Of a stretch of DNA of 22,782 bases, positions 20,394-22,782 are shown piece after piece. Made by a program: the position numbers and the translations under genes. The DNA comes from an uncultured Pelagibacteraceae bacterium (GTDB taxonomy: Bacteria > Pseudomonadota > Alphaproteobacteria > Pelagibacterales > Pelagibacteraceae), in NCBI GenBank assembly GCA_902630915.1, contig CACOWD010000010.1, positions 1 to 22,782 on the forward strand. The letters run 5' to 3'. Positions within the stretch are counted from its first letter, which is position 1. Every line of letters begins with the position of its first letter. A model generated the notes under the pieces. That model searched no databases. It was given only the letters and a program-made list of their open reading frames with translations, and had not been told where the DNA came from.

Positions 20394-21146
20394 ATGTCTG
20401 AAAATCAGAAAAAAATATGGATTACAGGTGCAAGTAGCGGCATTGGAAAGGCAGTAGCCGAAAAATTTGCTAACGAAGGATGGAAAGTTGCAGTATCAGC
20501 AAGGAGAAAAGAACTTTTGGATGAGTTGGCTAAACATGACAACATAAGTTCATTTCCCTTAGATGTAACTAACCAGTCCCAAATAAATAATGTGTTTAAA
20601 GATATTTTAAATTCTTATGGTGGCATTGACATTTGTTTATTCTCCAGTGGAACTTATGAGCCAAAAGATGAGCAAAGTATAGATCCAGATAAAATTAAAA
20701 ATGTAATTAATGTTAATTTTTTAGGTGTTATCGATTGTGTAAAAGTTGTAGAAGATTATTTTAAAAATAAAAAATCTGGACACATTTCGATAGTTTCTTC
20801 AATTGCAGGTTACAGAGGTTTACCAAATTCAAGTGGATATGGTCCCTCAAAAGCTGCTTTAACTAATTTTACTGAAAGTATTTATTTTGATTTTAAAAAA
20901 TTTGGAGTGAGGGTCTCAGTTGTATCACCAGGTTTCATTAAAACTCCTCTGACCGATAAAAATAAATTTCCTATGCCATTTTTAAAAACTTCTGAATATG
21001 CTGCAGAAAAAATTTTTAATGGCCTAGTTAAAGGAAATGCTTTTGAAATTCATTTCCCAAAAGGTTTAACTTTAACTTTAAAATTTTTAAGAATATTGCC
21101 TTATAGACTTTATCTTTTTTTAGTAGACAAATTAGTCAAGCGTTAA
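20394..21146 (+). CDS. Classical short-chain dehydrogenase/reductase
   Basis: 250 residues with intact SDR motifs: TGASSGIG (11-18), NFLG after VNV near 106-111, Ser135/136 in ISIVSSIAGY, Tyr149 and Lys153 in YGPSK, and PGFIKTPL. The arginine pair at 37-38 after strand 2 (VSARRKE) points to NADPH use. A hydrophobic, lysine-rich tail (LTLTLKFLRILPYRLYLFLVDKLVKR) may attach it to the membrane, as in several fatty-acyl or steroid-type SDRs. The substrate is unknown. It is divergent from tspO with 21 bases between the starts. This one has a complete active site, in contrast to the SDR at 12680-13390. Confidence 0.93.
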   Translation: MSENQKKIWITGASSGIGKAVAEKFANEGWKVAVSARRKELLDELAKHDNISSFPLDVTNQSQINNVFKDILNSYGGIDICLFSSGTYEPKDEQSIDPDKIKNVINVNFLGVIDCVKVVEDYFKNKKSGHISIVSSIAGYRGLPNSSGYGPSKAALTNFTESIYFDFKKFGVRVSVVSPGFIKTPLTDKNKFPMPFLKTSEYAAEKIFNGLVKGNAFEIHFPKGLTLTLKFLRILPYRLYLFLVDKLVKR

Positions 21147-21198
21147 ACTTGAGACAAAAAGACTTTTATATTTGGTTTAAAATTTTGTATTATAATTT

Positions 21199-21318
21199 AT
21201 GAAAAAAAAAATTTATAAAAACCTAATTGTAGGAGGATTTTACTTTTTTTTAATAAAAGGGTTAATATGGCTTGCTTTAATCGTTGCAGCTGCCTTAGGA
21301 ATAGGTAATTTTTTTTAA
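21199..21318 (+). CDS. Small single-pass membrane peptide, 39 aa
   Basis: 39 residues: MKKKIYKNLIVGGFYFFLIKGLIWLALIVAAALGIGNFF, a basic start and then one long hydrophobic helix interrupted by a lysine. No family recognised. It lies 52 bases after the SDR and 1 base before the heme-degrading monooxygenase gene, filling an otherwise empty gap, and the basic-plus-helix pattern is what a real small membrane protein looks like. It could equally be a chance frame in AT-rich DNA. Confidence 0.45.
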   Translation: MKKKIYKNLIVGGFYFFLIKGLIWLALIVAAALGIGNFF

Positions 21319-21319
21319 T

Positions 21320-21622
21320 ATGTACATAGCAATGAATAGGTTTAAAATAGTTCTAGGAAAAGAAAAAGCTTTTGAAGACGTGTGGAAAAATAGAGAAACG
21401 CATTTAGAAAATGTGCCGGGATTTAAAAAGTTTAATTTAGTTAAAGGGGAAAAAAATGAGGATCATACTCTTTATGCATCACATAGTATTTGGGACTCAA
21501 AAGAAGATTTCATAAATTGGACTAAATCTGAAGCTTTTAGACTTGCGCATAAGAATGCTGGTCAACATCAAAATTTATATTTAGGTCATCCTAATTTTGA
21601 AGGTTTTGAAAAGGTAATTTAA
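21320..21622 (+). CDS. HmuQ-like heme-degrading monooxygenase (antibiotic biosynthesis monooxygenase fold)
   Basis: 100 residues, one ferredoxin-like ABM domain. The sequence IAMNRFKIVLGKEKAFEDVWKNRETHLENVPGFKKFNLVKG, then DHTLYASHSIWDSKEDFINWTKSEAFRLAHKNAG and LGHPNFEGFEKV is strikingly like HmuQ/HmuD of rhizobia, dimeric enzymes that open heme with O2 to release iron. The tryptophans of the second beta-helix segment and Asn7 (family heme-contact position) are kept. It should act in the cytosol; no heme transporter genes are seen nearby, so the heme could come from turnover. It is followed by a membrane protein gene after 2 bases. Confidence 0.85.
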   Translation: MYIAMNRFKIVLGKEKAFEDVWKNRETHLENVPGFKKFNLVKGEKNEDHTLYASHSIWDSKEDFINWTKSEAFRLAHKNAGQHQNLYLGHPNFEGFEKVI

Positions 21623-21624
21623 AA

Positions 21625-22035
21625 ATGGAAAATGGAGAATTAAAAAAAGAATTTAAAGTTTTAAATTTAACTATTGAAAAGCTATCGCTATATTACGGTG
21701 TCTTTCTAATTATTTGGGGAGTAACAGTAAGTTTTGTCAGTGGGAGCTCTTCAGCAACTTCTTATATTCCGACTTTTTTGGGAGTCCCTTTATTTATTTT
21801 TTCATATTTAGCTATAAAGTTTTCAAACAAAAAAAAATTATTTATGCATATTGTTGTAATTTTTGGTCTAATTATTTTTCTTGGCGGATTGGATTTTATT
21901 AGAACTTTAATAAGTGGATATGCATTTGAAAATTTTTGGGCGGATACATCTAAAATAATGATGCTGCTGACTGGTCTTTACTTTTTAATTCAATGTATAA
22001 GGTCGTTTATTTTCGCAAGAAAAAATAGAGAGTAA
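21625..22035 (+). CDS. Four-helix membrane protein of unknown function, 136 aa
   Basis: 136 residues. After a charged 20-residue lead (MENGELKKEFKVLNLTIEKL) there are four hydrophobic spans at about 23-40, 46-65, 71-92 and 105-128, with short loops and a basic tail ARKNRE. It is not assigned to a family by me; general shape resembles small inner-membrane proteins of unclear role. Coupled to the heme monooxygenase gene by a 2-base gap and convergent with sodB (12 bases apart). Confidence 0.75.
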   Translation: MENGELKKEFKVLNLTIEKLSLYYGVFLIIWGVTVSFVSGSSSATSYIPTFLGVPLFIFSYLAIKFSNKKKLFMHIVVIFGLIIFLGGLDFIRTLISGYAFENFWADTSKIMMLLTGLYFLIQCIRSFIFARKNRE

Positions 22036-22047
22036 AGATATTAATTC

Positions 22048-22632
22048 TTATAAATTTGACTCAACAAATTCCCAATTAATTAATTTATCGAAAAAATTTT
22101 CTAAATAGGCTGGTCTTTTATTTCTATAATCCAAGTAATATGAATGTTCCCAGACATCACAACCTAATATGGGTTTCATATTATTAATAATTGGGTTTTC
22201 AGCATTAGGTGATTTAGTTACTACTAGCTTATCTTCTTTTAAAGATAACCAACACCATCCAGATCCAAATTGAGTAACTCCAGCATTGATGAATTCTTCC
22301 CTGAATTTTTCAAAACTTCCAAAATCTTGTTTAATTTTATTTTCAAGTTTTGATGGAACTTTTCCACCCCCATTAGGTTTCATACACTTCCAAAAAAGAT
22401 TGTGATTCCAGTGTTGGCTAGCATTATTAAAAATGCCTGCTTTTTTTTCTGAAGATGATTTTTTAATTATATCGTCCAGAGACAATTTTTCATAATCAGA
22501 ACCTTTTATAAAATTATTTAAATTTGTAATATAAGTTTGGTGATGTTTGCCGTGATGTAAATCCAAAGTTTGCTCTGACATTATTGGAGAAAGAGCTGAA
22601 TTAGCATAATCTAATTTAGGAAGTTCAAACAT
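22048..22632 (-). CDS. sodB: Superoxide dismutase, Fe type
   Basis: 194 residues. Metal ligands: His26 (LDLHHGKHHQTY), His77 (HWNHNLFW), Asp159 and His163 (DVWEHSYYLDYRN). The residue before the second helix motif is Gln73 in NNASQHWNH, the placement typical of iron-type SODs. It has no signal peptide, so it protects the cytosol from superoxide. Start ATG 22632. It follows the DUF3833 gene by a single base and is therefore probably co-transcribed with it. Confidence 0.95.
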   Translation of the reverse strand: MFELPKLDYANSALSPIMSEQTLDLHHGKHHQTYITNLNNFIKGSDYEKLSLDDIIKKSSSEKKAGIFNNASQHWNHNLFWKCMKPNGGGKVPSKLENKIKQDFGSFEKFREEFINAGVTQFGSGWCWLSLKEDKLVVTKSPNAENPIINNMKPILGCDVWEHSYYLDYRNKRPAYLENFFDKLINWEFVESNL

Positions 22633-22633
22633 A

Positions 22634-22782
22634 TTAATCTTTCACAAACATCACAGTTAATTCGGCTACTTTAATTCCAAATTTGGTCATTGTCGCTCTA
22701 TTTATTGCCACACGCTCATCTTGCATGAAAATCCAATCATCAAATGTAATTTTGATATTTTTACCTTTTACCGGCACAAGTA
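22634..22782 (-). CDS. DUF3833-family protein, C-terminal fragment
   Basis: The window holds the last 48 or so codons of a gene running in from the right edge, ending TAA at 22634. The visible end LVPVKGKNIKITFDDWIFMQDERVAINRATMTKFGIKVAELTVMFVKD matches the end of the DUF3833 family (DW...QD..V..NR..M.KFGI.V.E), bacterial lipoproteins of unknown function. The N-terminus, with the expected lipobox, is outside the window, so its localisation cannot be checked here. Confidence 0.75.
   Translation of the reverse strand, partial: LVPVKGKNIKITFDDWIFMQDERVAINRATMTKFGIKVAELTVMFVKD

Noticed and set aside
21191..21196. TATAAT as a promoter for the 39-residue gene
   Set aside because: It is only 2 bases before the ATG and has no -35 box at a proper distance; such hexamers are common in this AT-rich DNA.
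1..22782. tRNA, rRNA, CRISPR array, insertion sequence or phage genes
   Set aside because: No cloverleaf-like stretch, array of spaced repeats, transposase or integrase was seen; gaps between genes are at most about 140 bases.

Overview
The window looks like chromosomal DNA of a SAR11-type (Pelagibacter-like) alphaproteobacterium. The DNA is very AT-rich, with Lys/Asn/Ile-heavy proteins. Genes are packed with 1-20 base spacers or short overlaps, the longest gene-free stretch is about 140 bases, and no mobile element, phage gene, CRISPR array, tRNA or rRNA was seen. Several families (RecX with an RRRIGPLR core, CysQ, AcuI, DUF2237, DUF3553, an HmuQ-like monooxygenase) have alphaproteobacterial-style sequences. 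This assignment is inference from content and style, not from a database search.

Layout. 1-5119: mnmA (incomplete at the left edge, minus), a DUF3553 protein, cysQ and a 47-residue membrane protein (plus), recX (minus), an ABA4-like membrane protein with a DsbA-fold isomerase (plus), a rhodanese (minus) and a glycosyltransferase-like gene (plus). 5120-7016: a double hairpin, the ammonium transporter amtB and the HU gene (minus). 7005-10642: a minus-strand run folE-acuI-lysR-rseP ending in a hairpin-plus-U-tract terminator. 10716-12168: hisI, a 2OG-Fe(II) oxygenase-like gene and DUF2237 (plus). 12165-13390: a secreted TPR protein and an SDR that lacks the catalytic tyrosine (minus).

13391-17773 is the most distinctive part, a photorepair and oxidative-repair island made of two convergent operons. 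The plus operon has a cryptochrome/photolyase of the bacterial (6-4) type that lacks the usual iron-sulfur cysteines, a DCC/DUF393 thiol protein and a 41-residue DUF2256 zinc-finger-like protein. The minus operon has an exported MsrA, a DUF4864-like secreted protein, a small two-helix membrane protein and a second photolyase whose domains appear swapped: the FAD-binding domain comes first and a short alpha/beta domain last. Both operons are joined by gene overlaps. Together they suggest a set of functions for repairing UV-damaged DNA and photo-oxidised methionine in a surface-ocean cell.

17797-22782: a small CxxC protein (plus); tspO, a methyltransferase, hisN and a YIP1-family protein (minus, tightly spaced); an ordinary SDR, a 39-residue membrane peptide, an HmuQ-like heme-degrading monooxygenase and a four-helix membrane protein (plus); then Fe-type superoxide dismutase and the end of a DUF3833 gene (minus). 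TspO, a heme-degrading enzyme and SOD extend the tetrapyrrole and oxidative-stress theme next to the photolyase island.
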